Source: an uncultured Bacteroidales bacterium
GTDB taxonomy: Bacteria > Bacteroidota > Bacteroidia > Bacteroidales > F082
DNA length: 40,132 nucleotides
Direction: 5' to 3'
Assembly: GCA_946184615.1 (NCBI GenBank)
Contig: CAMHFN010000019.1
Span: 1-40,132, forward strand
This document shows, piece by piece, positions 1 through 7,491 of this stretch (within the stretch, counting starts at the first letter, position 1; each line of letters opens with the position of its first letter). The notes under the pieces are model-generated. The model searched no databases and was not told where the DNA came from. It saw only the letters and a list, made by a program, of their open reading frames with translations. Both the position numbers and the translations under genes were made by a program.

Positions 1-1557
1 ACGGGAGGCGTGGTTTCCTCCCTCGGTAAAGGCATTATTTCTGCCAGCATCGGCAAACTGCTTCAAGCCAGAGGCTACACCATCACCATCCAGAAGTTCG
101 ACCCCTACATTAACATCGACCCAGGAACACTCAACCCTTACGAGCATGGTGAGTGCTATGTCACCGTGGATGGCATGGAGACCGACCTCGACTTGGGCCA
201 CTACGAACGCTTCACGGGCATCCGTACCACCCAAGCCAACTCCGTCACCACCGGCAAGATCTACAAGGCGGTCATCGACAAGGAACGACACGGCGACTAT
301 CTTGGGAAGACCATCCAGGTGGTGCCTCACATCACTGATGAAATCAAACACCGAATCCTCCAACATAATGACGAAGTCGATTTTGTCATCTCAGAAATCG
401 GAGGCACCATCGGCGACATTGAGTCGGCACCTTTCCTTGAGGCCATCCGACAGTTGAAATGGGAACTGGGCAACCGCGCCGTCAGCGTACACCTCACCTA
501 CGTGCCATACCTCAAAGCCGCCGACGAGCTCAAGACCAAGCCTACCCAGCACTCCGTCAAAGAGATGCAAGGAGCTGGTATCCAGCCCGACGTTTTGGTC
601 CTTCGTACTGAGAAGCACCTTTCCGACGGCATCCGCCAAAAGGTGGCCTCGTTCTGCAATGTCGAGCTCGACTGCGTAATCCAGAGCGAAGACCTGCCCA
701 GCATTTACGACGTACCCGTCAACATGCAAAACCAGGGACTCGATGCGGCCTTGTTAAGGAAGTTCGACATACCTGTGGGCGAGACACCGAAAATGGAAGG
801 CTGGCATCGTTTCCTGGAACTCCAGCGCACGGCCACCAAGGAAGTCCACGTGGGACTGGTAGGCAAATACGATCTCCAAGATGCCTACAAGAGCATCCGC
901 GAAAGCCTTATTCTGGCTGGCATTTACAACCACGTGAAGGTGAAAATCGATTTCATTAACAGCGAGCACATCATCAAGGAGAATGTCGCCGAGAAGCTAT
1001 CCGATGTCGCAGGCATTTTGGTCTGCCCCGGATTCGGGCGACGCGGCATCGAAGGAAAAATTGTCGCTGTAGAGTATGCACGTGTCAACAACCTTCCTGC
1101 TTTTGGCATCTGTTTAGGTATGCAAATGATGGTCATTGAATTCGCCCGTAACGTTTTAGGCTATAAGGATGCCAATTCAAGCGAAATGGCAGACACCCCG
1201 CACAATGTCATCGACATGATGGAAGAACAGAAAACCATTACTAACATGGGCGGCACCATGCGTTTGGGTGCATACGATTGTGAGTTACTCAAAGGCAGTC
1301 GCGTTTATGACATCTACGGCACTTCGCAAATCAGCGAGCGGCATCGCCACAGATACGAGTTTAACAACAAATACAAAGACGAATACGAAAAGAGCGGCAT
1401 GATGTGCGTCGGCACCAACCCCGAGAGCGGATTGGTAGAAATCGTTGAAATCCCCAGCCACCGTTGGTTCATCGGCACCCAGTTCCATCCTGAGTATTCT
1501 TCTACGGTGCTTCACCCCCATCCCTTGTTCATGAGTTTTATAAAAGAGATATCATGA
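1..1557 (+). CDS. pyrG: CTP synthase (glutamine-hydrolysing), 5' truncated by window edge
   Basis: CTP synthase makes CTP from UTP, ATP and glutamine in the cytoplasm. The reading frame is open from the first base, beginning with TGGVVSSLGKG, the start of the P-loop-containing amidoligase domain. Roughly 10-15 N-terminal residues lie outside the window, so the GTG at position 10 is not the real start. The N-terminal half carries the UTP/ATP-binding signature (KFDPYINIDPGTLNPYEHGE, then DLDLGHYERF). The C-terminal half is a class I glutamine amidotransferase with the nucleophile Cys in GICLGMQ (codon at 1111-1113) and the His-Glu pair in QFHPEYSS near 1486-1494. The visible 518 residues fit a full-length enzyme minus its extreme N-terminus. 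The stop at 1555-1557 lies 18 bp before the HD-domain gene, so co-transcription is likely. Identification is secure. Confidence 0.97.
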   Translation, partial: TGGVVSSLGKGIISASIGKLLQARGYTITIQKFDPYINIDPGTLNPYEHGECYVTVDGMETDLDLGHYERFTGIRTTQANSVTTGKIYKAVIDKERHGDYLGKTIQVVPHITDEIKHRILQHNDEVDFVISEIGGTIGDIESAPFLEAIRQLKWELGNRAVSVHLTYVPYLKAADELKTKPTQHSVKEMQGAGIQPDVLVLRTEKHLSDGIRQKVASFCNVELDCVIQSEDLPSIYDVPVNMQNQGLDAALLRKFDIPVGETPKMEGWHRFLELQRTATKEVHVGLVGKYDLQDAYKSIRESLILAGIYNHVKVKIDFINSEHIIKENVAEKLSDVAGILVCPGFGRRGIEGKIVAVEYARVNNLPAFGICLGMQMMVIEFARNVLGYKDANSSEMADTPHNVIDMMEEQKTITNMGGTMRLGAYDCELLKGSRVYDIYGTSQISERHRHRYEFNNKYKDEYEKSGMMCVGTNPESGLVEIVEIPSHRWFIGTQFHPEYSSTVLHPHPLFMSFIKEIS

Positions 1558-1575
1558 TTTTATTAATTTAGAATT

Positions 1576-2190
1576 ATGAATTTAGAGTTAAAGGGATACA
1601 TTGAGCGGGAGATCATTCCTCGTTACGACCATTTCGACCAGGCCCACCAACGTGACCATGTGATGATGGTCATTCAACAGAGTTTGGACATTGCATCTAA
1701 ATTGGACGTGGACATCGATATGGTTTACACCATTGCCGCCTATCACGACACAGGTCTTTGCGATGGCCGTGAGCATCATCATGAGGTTTCTGCCCAAATC
1801 ATCAAGGCCGATTCACAATTAAGGCGATGGTTCACCGAAGAACAAATCCTTGTGATGGCCGATGCCGCCGAGGACCATCGCGCTTCGGCCAAGCAAGCAC
1901 CACGCACCATTTACGGTCGCATTGTGGCCGAGGCCGACCGTTTCATCGACCCGGTGACCATCGTGCGGCGCACTGTGCAATATGGTCTGGACCATTATCC
2001 TGAGCTCAGTCATGAGGAGCAATACCAGCGCATGCTCACCCACCTTCATGAAAAATACGGCCGCAACGGTTACCTGAAGCTCTGGTTCCCCGACTCACCT
2101 AACGCCGAACGCTTAGAACGACTTCACGACCTCATCGATGACAAGCCGAAACTCAGAGCACTATTTGAAGAAACATTAAAATCGATTTGA
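1576..2190 (+). CDS. HD-domain phosphohydrolase-like protein
   Basis: This is a 204-residue soluble protein of the HD superfamily of metal-dependent phosphohydrolases. The likely metal ligands are visible in order: His28 in RDHVMMV, the His57-Asp58 doublet in AYHDTG, and Asp121 in AEADRF. There is no signal peptide or membrane segment, so it should be cytoplasmic. The substrate cannot be read from the sequence; relatives act on nucleotides or phosphorylated small molecules. It sits 18 bp after pyrG, and its stop overlaps the start region of the thioesterase gene, which suggests an operon without showing a shared pathway. The chosen ATG at 1576 lies inside an A/T-rich repeat-like stretch (AATTTAGAATTATGAATTTAG), so the first few residues may be repeat-derived. 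Confidence 0.85.
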   Translation: MNLELKGYIEREIIPRYDHFDQAHQRDHVMMVIQQSLDIASKLDVDIDMVYTIAAYHDTGLCDGREHHHEVSAQIIKADSQLRRWFTEEQILVMADAAEDHRASAKQAPRTIYGRIVAEADRFIDPVTIVRRTVQYGLDHYPELSHEEQYQRMLTHLHEKYGRNGYLKLWFPDSPNAERLERLHDLIDDKPKLRALFEETLKSI

Positions 2191-2191
2191 T

Positions 2192-2599
2192 ATGCATATC
2201 TACAAACACGAAGTTAAATATTACGAATGCGACCGCATGGGCATCACCCATCACTCCAATTATGTCCGTATCATGGAAGAGGCCCGAGTGGATTTCCTTG
2301 ACAGCATCGGCTATGGTTTCGACCGCATCGAGGCCGAGGGGGTCGTCTCACCTGTTATCTCCATCAGTTGCAGCTACAAGCATCCCACCACGTTCAAAGA
2401 CCTAATTGAAGTCGAGGTCGCCATCAGCAACATGCAGGACCTCAAGTTCGAGTTCACCTACACGATGCGTTGCGCCGGCAAGGTCGTCTGCCTCGGCCAA
2501 AGTACCCACTGCTTCATGGAGAACGGCCGGCCAGTGATTATTGCCAGACGGTTGCCGGAGTTGTATCAAGCCATCCAAAGCCACTCTATTCAAGGCTAA
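2192..2599 (+). CDS. Acyl-CoA thioesterase, 4HBT/YbgC-type hotdog fold
   Basis: A 135-residue single-hotdog thioesterase expected to hydrolyse an acyl-CoA or acyl-ACP thioester in the cytoplasm. The N-terminal segment YYECDRMGITHHSNYVRIME matches the family signature, with Asp14 at the position of the catalytic aspartate of the 4-hydroxybenzoyl-CoA thioesterase/YbgC group; it is followed by EARVDFLDSIGY, which begins the long central helix. Length is typical of the family. The start is one base after the HD gene's stop, so translation is probably coupled. The exact acyl substrate cannot be told from sequence. A 140 bp gap separates it from the ferredoxin gene and shows no clear terminator. 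Confidence 0.88.
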   Translation: MHIYKHEVKYYECDRMGITHHSNYVRIMEEARVDFLDSIGYGFDRIEAEGVVSPVISISCSYKHPTTFKDLIEVEVAISNMQDLKFEFTYTMRCAGKVVCLGQSTHCFMENGRPVIIARRLPELYQAIQSHSIQG

Positions 2600-2739
2600 C
2601 AGCCATCCTTTCTTTATAATCATTCTAAATTAGGATTTTCTATCGAAATAGTAAATCCCAGTAATACCTATTTCAAATAAAAACCGTAATTTCGTGGACC
2701 TAAAAAAAGAAACAAACAATCAACTAAAATTTTAACAAT

Positions 2740-2964
2740 ATGGCAAAATTCAGAGGAGCCATCGTCGTTGACATCGAGCGTTGCAAAGGCTGCGGCGTAT
2801 GCATCACAGCCTGCCCATGCAAGGTCATCGAACTGGCAAAAGAAGTTAACGGAAAAGGTTACAATTACGCCTTCATGGCGAACCCCGAAGCCTGCATCGG
2901 CTGCGCTAGCTGCGGCATCACCTGCCCCGACGGCGTCATCAAGGTTTACAAGAAAGCCCTGTAA
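2740..2964 (+). CDS. korD: 2-oxoacid:ferredoxin oxidoreductase delta subunit (2x[4Fe-4S] ferredoxin)
   Basis: A 74-residue bacterial-type ferredoxin. Two cluster-binding sets are visible: Cys15, 18, 21 and 25 in CKGCGVCITAC, and Cys52, 55, 58 and 62 in CIGCASCGITC, each followed by a Pro as in two-cluster ferredoxins. It is the electron-transfer subunit of a four-subunit 2-oxoacid:ferredoxin oxidoreductase, taking electrons from the TPP-containing beta subunit encoded two genes downstream. It leads the operon D-A-B-C, with 39 bp to the alpha gene. The A-rich leader (AAAATTTTAACAAT) replaces a Shine-Dalgarno site, as is usual in Bacteroidota. The symbol is by position; the substrate could be 2-oxoglutarate or branched-chain 2-oxoacids (vor). 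Confidence 0.9.
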   Translation: MAKFRGAIVVDIERCKGCGVCITACPCKVIELAKEVNGKGYNYAFMANPEACIGCASCGITCPDGVIKVYKKAL

Positions 2965-3003
2965 TCAAAACCTATTGTCTAACAATCAAAAAAATCTTAC
3001 ATA

Positions 3004-4089
3004 ATGGGAGAATTAAAACTGATGAAGGGTAACGAGGCATTGGCCGAAGCCGCCATCCGCTGCGGCGCCGATGCTTATTTCGGATATCCTATCACCCCCC
3101 AGTCGGAAGTGATCGAGTATCTGTCGGAACAGAACCCTTACGAACGCACCGGTATGGTCGTTCTTCAAGCTGAAAGTGAATTGGCAGCCATCAACATGGT
3201 GTACGCCGCTGGTGCTGCTGGCAAGCGCGTGATGACCTCATCGTCCAGCCCAGGCGTGTGCCTGAAGCAGGAAGGTCTGGCTTACATCGCCGGTGCCGAA
3301 GTGCCTTGCGTCTTCGCTGACGTGGTGCGTGGCGGCCCGGGCCTGGGTACCATCCAACCTTCACAAGCCGACTATTTCCAGAACACCAAAGGCGGTGGCA
3401 ACGGCGACTATCACAACATCGTCCTCGCCCCTGCTTCCGTACAGGAAATGGCTGACTTCGTAGCCCTCGGCTTCGACTTGGCCTTCAAGTATCGTATCTG
3501 CTGCTGCATCCTCTCCGACGGTGCCATCGGCCAAATGATGGAAAAGGTGGTCCTGCCTGAGCAGAAAGCCCGCCTCACCGAAGAAGAAATCAAAGCCAAG
3601 TATCCTTGGGCACTCACCGGCCGCAAGCGTGGCACACAGCACCGTGTGATCACTTCTTTGGACCTTGATTCAGCCCGCATGGAAGAGCACAACCGCGCCC
3701 TCCAGCGCAAATATGCTGAGGTGACCAAGAACGAAGTGCGTTACGAGATGATCAACTGCGAGGATGCCGAATACGTGTTCGTAGCCTATGGCTCCAGCGC
3801 CCGTATCGCCCAGAAGTCCGTGCAACTCGGCCGCGAAGCCGGTCTGAAAGTCGGTCTGCTCCGTCCGATCACCTTGTGGCCCTACCCGACCCAAGCCATC
3901 CGCGACCTCATCGACAAGGGTGTCAAGGGATTCCTCTCAGTCGAATTGAGCTGTGGTCAGATGATCGAAGACGTGCTGCTGGCCTGCAACGGCCGCGCCA
4001 AGGCCGAACACTTTGGCCGCGTCGGTGGTATCATCCACACCCCGGAAGAAGTTCTCGAAGCTATGAAGAAACAAATTATAGGAGAATAA
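3004..4089 (+). CDS. korA: 2-oxoacid:ferredoxin oxidoreductase alpha subunit
   Basis: A 361-residue alpha subunit of the pyruvate/2-oxoacid:ferredoxin oxidoreductase family (TPP pyrimidine-binding half plus transketolase-C-like domain). Family features are GNEALAEAAIRCGADAYFGY near the N-terminus, the YPITPQSE motif, and the conserved PGVCLKQEGLAYIAGAEVPC stretch followed by VRGGPGLGTIQPSQADY. The C-terminal part (VFVAYGSSARIAQKSV, then LLRPITLWPYP) is the Rossmann-like domain. It forms the catalytic core with the beta subunit, oxidatively decarboxylating a 2-oxoacid to acyl-CoA with reduction of ferredoxin. The gamma domain is on a separate gene, so this is a four-subunit arrangement. Close homologues are often named VorB, and substrate choice between 2-oxoglutarate and 2-oxoisovalerate cannot be settled here. 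Confidence 0.92.
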   Translation: MGELKLMKGNEALAEAAIRCGADAYFGYPITPQSEVIEYLSEQNPYERTGMVVLQAESELAAINMVYAAGAAGKRVMTSSSSPGVCLKQEGLAYIAGAEVPCVFADVVRGGPGLGTIQPSQADYFQNTKGGGNGDYHNIVLAPASVQEMADFVALGFDLAFKYRICCCILSDGAIGQMMEKVVLPEQKARLTEEEIKAKYPWALTGRKRGTQHRVITSLDLDSARMEEHNRALQRKYAEVTKNEVRYEMINCEDAEYVFVAYGSSARIAQKSVQLGREAGLKVGLLRPITLWPYPTQAIRDLIDKGVKGFLSVELSCGQMIEDVLLACNGRAKAEHFGRVGGIIHTPEEVLEAMKKQIIGE

Positions 4090-4093
4090 GACA

Positions 4094-4903
4094 ATGGCAG
4101 AAATCACAATCCAAGATATCATCCAGCCTGAAAACCTGGTCTATGAAAAATCAAAGCTGCTGACGGACAAACCGTTCCACTACTGCCCTGGCTGCGGACA
4201 CGGCACCGTCCACCGCATCATCGCCGAAGTGCTCGAAGAGCTCGGCGTTGACGATCGTACCATCGGCGTCTCCCCCGTGGGTTGCGCTGTGATGGCCTAC
4301 GACTATTTCGACGTTGACTTCGTCGAAGCCGCCCACGGTCGCGCCCCGGCGTGCGCCACGGGTATCAAGCGCGTGTGGCCCGACAAGGTCGTGTTCTCCT
4401 ATCAAGGCGACGGTGACCTCGCTGCCATCGGCACCTGCGAGACCATCCACACCTGCAACCGCGGAGAGAACATCACCATGATCTTTGTCAACAACGGTAT
4501 CTACGGCATGACCGGTGGCCAGATGGCTCCTACCACCCTGGTCGGTATGAAGACCGCCACCACGCCTTACGGCCGTATGCCTCAGTGGCCCGACGGGACC
4601 CCCAACAACGGTTTCCCGCTCCAGATCACCCAACTGCTGGCCCAACTTCCTGGCACCCGCTACGTCACCCGTCAGGCTGTGTTCAGCCCCGCCGCTGTGC
4701 GTAACGCCAAGAAAGCCATCAAGAAGGCTTTCCAGAACCAGATTGAGAACAAAAACGGTGTCAACTTCGTTGAGATCGTGTCGAACTGCAACTCCAACTG
4801 GAAGATGAGCGCCGTCGACGCCAACAAGTGGTTGCAAGACAACATGCTGCCCGTCTATCCTTTGGGCGACCTCAAGGACAATTTCGAGCTGATTAAGAAA
4901 TAA
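4094..4903 (+). CDS. korB: 2-oxoacid:ferredoxin oxidoreductase beta subunit (TPP-binding)
   Basis: A 269-residue beta subunit carrying the thiamine diphosphate site. The GDGD motif is at residues 105-108, and the paired Asn of the TPP/Mg motif is at 133-134 in FVNNGIYGMTGGQ. Cys31 and Cys34 (YCPGCGHG), Cys64 (PVGCAVMAYDYF) and a later Cys near residue 233 (SNCNSN) have the spacing expected for the [4Fe-4S] cluster of this subunit; assigning the fourth ligand is inference. It lies 4 bp after the alpha gene and 17 bp before gamma, so it belongs to the same operon. The product is cytoplasmic and works in anaerobic central or amino-acid metabolism, supplying reduced ferredoxin and acyl-CoA. Confidence 0.93.
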   Translation: MAEITIQDIIQPENLVYEKSKLLTDKPFHYCPGCGHGTVHRIIAEVLEELGVDDRTIGVSPVGCAVMAYDYFDVDFVEAAHGRAPACATGIKRVWPDKVVFSYQGDGDLAAIGTCETIHTCNRGENITMIFVNNGIYGMTGGQMAPTTLVGMKTATTPYGRMPQWPDGTPNNGFPLQITQLLAQLPGTRYVTRQAVFSPAAVRNAKKAIKKAFQNQIENKNGVNFVEIVSNCNSNWKMSAVDANKWLQDNMLPVYPLGDLKDNFELIKK

Positions 4904-4920
4904 CTAAAAACGACAAAGCA

Positions 4921-5463
4921 ATGACAGAAGAAATTATTATAGCCGGTTTCGGCGGACAAGGTGTCTTGTCAATGGGTAAGATCCTTGCTTACAGTGGTAT
5001 CATGCAGAACAAGGAAGTCAGCTGGATGCCTTCATACGGACCCGAAATGCGTGGCGGTACGGCCAACGTGACCGTCATCGTCAGCGACGAGCGCGTATGC
5101 TCCCCCATCCTCAACGCTTTCGACACTGCAGTCATTCTGAATCAGCAGTCACTCGACAAGTTCGAGGACAAAGTGAAGCCCGGCGGCTACCTGCTCTATG
5201 ATCCCAACGGCATCACCCACAAGCCCACCCGTAAGGACATCCACATCTACACCATCGAAGGTGCTCAACTGGCTTCCGATATGGGCAACAGCAAGGTGTT
5301 CAACATGATCATTTTGGGTGCTTTCCTGAAACTGCGTCCCATCATCGACAACAAGAATGTCGAAGAGGGTCTGCGTCACTCCCTGCCGGAGCGCGCCCAC
5401 AAGCTCATCCCGCTGAACATGCAGGCCGTCCAGGTCGGCATGGACAACGTGAAAGAGGCTTGA
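4921..5463 (+). CDS. korC: 2-oxoacid:ferredoxin oxidoreductase gamma subunit
   Basis: A 180-residue gamma subunit. The N-terminus EEIIIAGFGGQGVLSMGKIL, then SYGPEMRGGTANVTVIVSD, is diagnostic of the PFOR/KorC gamma domain family, and the length is standard. It is the last gene of the D-A-B-C operon and is followed 20 bp later by a strong intrinsic terminator. The subunit binds the CoA-side face of the alpha/beta core in related enzymes. Nothing suggests truncation or frameshift anywhere in the operon. Confidence 0.92.
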   Translation: MTEEIIIAGFGGQGVLSMGKILAYSGIMQNKEVSWMPSYGPEMRGGTANVTVIVSDERVCSPILNAFDTAVILNQQSLDKFEDKVKPGGYLLYDPNGITHKPTRKDIHIYTIEGAQLASDMGNSKVFNMIILGAFLKLRPIIDNKNVEEGLRHSLPERAHKLIPLNMQAVQVGMDNVKEA

Positions 5464-5482
5464 TTTCTAGGCTTTTGAACGT

Positions 5483-5516
5483 AAAAAAGCCGCCCCGATT
5501 GGAGCGGCTTTTTTTT
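5483..5516. terminator. Intrinsic terminator, probably bidirectional
   Basis: GCCGC at 5489-5493 pairs with GCGGC at 5504-5508. After one C/A mismatch the pairing continues with CC/GG around a GATT loop. Six A residues precede the stem and eight T residues follow it, so it reads as a rho-independent terminator on both strands. It would end the oxidoreductase operon on the plus strand and can also stop transcription from the convergent lipoprotein operon. Confidence 0.88.
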
Positions 5517-5553
5517 CTTTCAATTAAGACTGATAATGCCTTCAAAAACCTTC

Positions 5554-5575
5554 ACCCACTCTTTTCCGAATGGGT
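5554..5575 (-). terminator. Weak hairpin after the minus-strand lipoprotein gene
   Basis: ACCCA at 5554-5558 and TGGGT at 5571-5575 are complementary, just beyond the stop of the minus-strand lipoprotein gene. On the minus strand a T-run follows only after about six bases, so this is a poor terminator alone. The stronger bidirectional stem at 5483-5516 lies next in the same direction. Confidence 0.3.
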
Positions 5576-5585
5576 TTAGGAGGAT

Positions 5586-6548
5586 TCAATAGGCATCATG
5601 CACCAAGCGGACAGAGAGGCCTCGGCTACTTTCACCCGCGCCTGCGCCGGGAGTGACATGGTAAGAGCCAAAATAAACGCCTGACACATCCAGATTGGTC
5701 CTGGTAGATGAAGAATAGTAACCCGCACCACCAGTGGAACTGAGATGTTGATCGATGCTGTTGACTCCCGTTCCATTACGATTGCCAGCAGCAGGTAAAA
5801 ACACCACACCAGAAGGTTCAAGAACGTTTTGCCATGTATCGAGCGTGATGACATTGACATCAAATGCCGCATTACCATCATTCTTGCCATTTAGTTCAAA
5901 CACGTTGGCATCCCAATAATCGGGCAGCAGCATCAAACCTTTCACGCCATTTACAACAGCTTTGGCATAACGCACATTCGAAGTGGTGGTTCGAGTGTCA
6001 AGCAAGTATTTCCATTCCTCTTTGGTCATCGAACGCCACATTCCAGCTTGATTGCCGCCATTGCTGATAGGATTATATACGCCCCAGTCCATATTGGCAT
6101 TTTCATCTGTAAGACTGGTACCAGTAAAATAGTCCTCTGTATTATAGCTCGTGGTATATGGCATATAAGCGCTGTTATAACCACTGGTCCCCCAGCCGAA
6201 AAGGTCAATCCAGCCTTCATAGGAACTGCTGATGCCATGATTACTGCTACCAACGACGTTCCCACACGGCTCGGAGTTATCAGCAGCAACAGAACTTCCC
6301 ACAAAATTCCATTGATTTTCGGCAAAACGCCATGTGTTGGTCGAAGCCTGATACTGCAGGTTGCCTTGCGAAATAAACACTTGTTGTATCGGACTCACAG
6401 CAAACAGGCCATTGACACCTCCTACAGGGACCTCAAAAGGACCTTCCGGATAATTGGGCTGTTCATTGTTAGAATTTTCCTCGGGGTTGCAAGCCACCGC
6501 AAAAACCATTAACGCTATAGCTACTATAGCTCTCGTAAATCTTTTCAT
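5586..6548 (-). CDS. Lipoprotein with FISUMP-like (Fibrobacter major paralogous) domain
   Basis: A 320-residue probable outer-membrane lipoprotein. The signal peptide ends in a lipobox, FAVAC, with Cys20 as the lipidation site, followed by an Asn/Glu/Pro-rich linker. The rest resembles the FISUMP/major paralogous domain of Bacteroidota and Fibrobacter surface proteins. It has Trp/Gly-rich stretches such as GWIDLFGWGTSGYN, a MTKEEWKYLL segment, and the typical ending: FLPAAGNRNGTG, then GYYSSSTRT, then SRGLSVRLV. The biochemical role of this domain is not known to me. It is third in a minus-strand run after the TonB receptor and DUF4249 genes, with a 59 bp gap, so it may share their substrate or simply be co-displayed. 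The bidirectional terminator at 5483-5516 lies downstream. Confidence 0.72.
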   Translation of the reverse strand: MKRFTRAIVAIALMVFAVACNPEENSNNEQPNYPEGPFEVPVGGVNGLFAVSPIQQVFISQGNLQYQASTNTWRFAENQWNFVGSSVAADNSEPCGNVVGSSNHGISSSYEGWIDLFGWGTSGYNSAYMPYTTSYNTEDYFTGTSLTDENANMDWGVYNPISNGGNQAGMWRSMTKEEWKYLLDTRTTTSNVRYAKAVVNGVKGLMLLPDYWDANVFELNGKNDGNAAFDVNVITLDTWQNVLEPSGVVFLPAAGNRNGTGVNSIDQHLSSTGGAGYYSSSTRTNLDVSGVYFGSYHVTPGAGAGESSRGLSVRLVHDAY

Positions 6549-6607
6549 AACACTAATTATTAGTTTAACGACTTCCTCATTTTGTTTATCACGCGTTTCA
6601 AGAAATC

Positions 6608-7486
6608 TTAATGAGGAGGATGATAAATCATCTCCTTCGACACCACCGAAGCGGCATAGAACCAGCCAACGGCCTCCCCTTGAGGCTGGATATTAGTCAT
6701 CACATTGGTAGGGGGCCCCATCATCGGGTTGCTACCCATGGCCATCTTCACGTTGAATACAAACATCATGTAATCCGACGGGATACTCAACAAATCCAAA
6801 CGGATGCGTTTCCCGTCATGCAACTCACTTTCTGTCATCATGGCCACAGGAATCTCCATGTTGTTTTCCAACATCTCCGGCCCATTCACATAATAACCAG
6901 CATATCCTGCCATGGGAATGGAGGTCACGCGAAGCAAGGTATCATTCATCGGAATAGAGTCTTCTGTGATCTTAATCATGTACACAATGGATGGGTCTGG
7001 AAGGCTCTGAAAATAAGGATAGAGCATATAAATCGTATCCCACATCGGCACTCCTGGAAAAATCGAACTCCTTTTGAGCACTATGGAATCAATCTCCTCC
7101 ACATTGTCTTTCATGTAGCTTTCAGCATAATATTGTTTCACTCCATTGATTTCATCGTATACCTCTACCAATAATTTATATAAGGTGTTTTTACGCCCTG
7201 CGACAGAATCGGTCAAGTAATGCCCAGGTTGATCACTTTGCTCAACAAACGGAATCGTATCCACACCATCGGTGACTGCTACCTTAGCTCCTGTAACCAT
7301 TTTGATCTCGCCTGCATGATAAAAATCAGCCGTATAACTCAGAATCACCTCGTGACGTTTGTATTCATCGGTAAACGAACCTTCCACCCCAATCAGTGGA
7401 TTGCCTTCCTCCAAGTCAATCATAATTTCCTCACGACACGAAAACATCGCGAAAGCCAACCCAATATAAAGCATCCATTTCTTCAT
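6608..7486 (-). CDS. DUF4249-family lipoprotein
   Basis: A 292-residue lipoprotein. The signal peptide (MKKWMLYIGLAFAMFSC) ends in a lipobox with Cys17. The start used is the ATG at 7486; a GTG codon lies immediately upstream but the ATG is preferred. The mature N-terminus (LEEGNPLIGVEGSFTDE), then ILSYTADFYHAGE and VTGAKVAVTDG, resembles DUF4249, a Bacteroidota family regularly encoded next to a TonB-dependent receptor. Here the receptor's stop is 5 bp upstream, so the two are almost certainly one transcript. By analogy with SusC/SusD pairs it may be the surface partner that hands substrate to the receptor; that is inference, and nothing in the sequence names the substrate. Confidence 0.8.
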   Translation of the reverse strand: MKKWMLYIGLAFAMFSCREEIMIDLEEGNPLIGVEGSFTDEYKRHEVILSYTADFYHAGEIKMVTGAKVAVTDGVDTIPFVEQSDQPGHYLTDSVAGRKNTLYKLLVEVYDEINGVKQYYAESYMKDNVEEIDSIVLKRSSIFPGVPMWDTIYMLYPYFQSLPDPSIVYMIKITEDSIPMNDTLLRVTSIPMAGYAGYYVNGPEMLENNMEIPVAMMTESELHDGKRIRLDLLSIPSDYMMFVFNVKMAMGSNPMMGPPTNVMTNIQPQGEAVGWFYAASVVSKEMIYHPPH

Positions 7487-7491
7487 CACGT

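Noticed and set aside
4151..4837. 228-residue minus-strand open frame opposite the beta subunit gene
   Set aside because: It is the antisense of a strongly conserved TPP enzyme with clear motifs; its own translation is Val/Gly/His-rich with no recognisable domain. GC-rich third positions keep the frame open.
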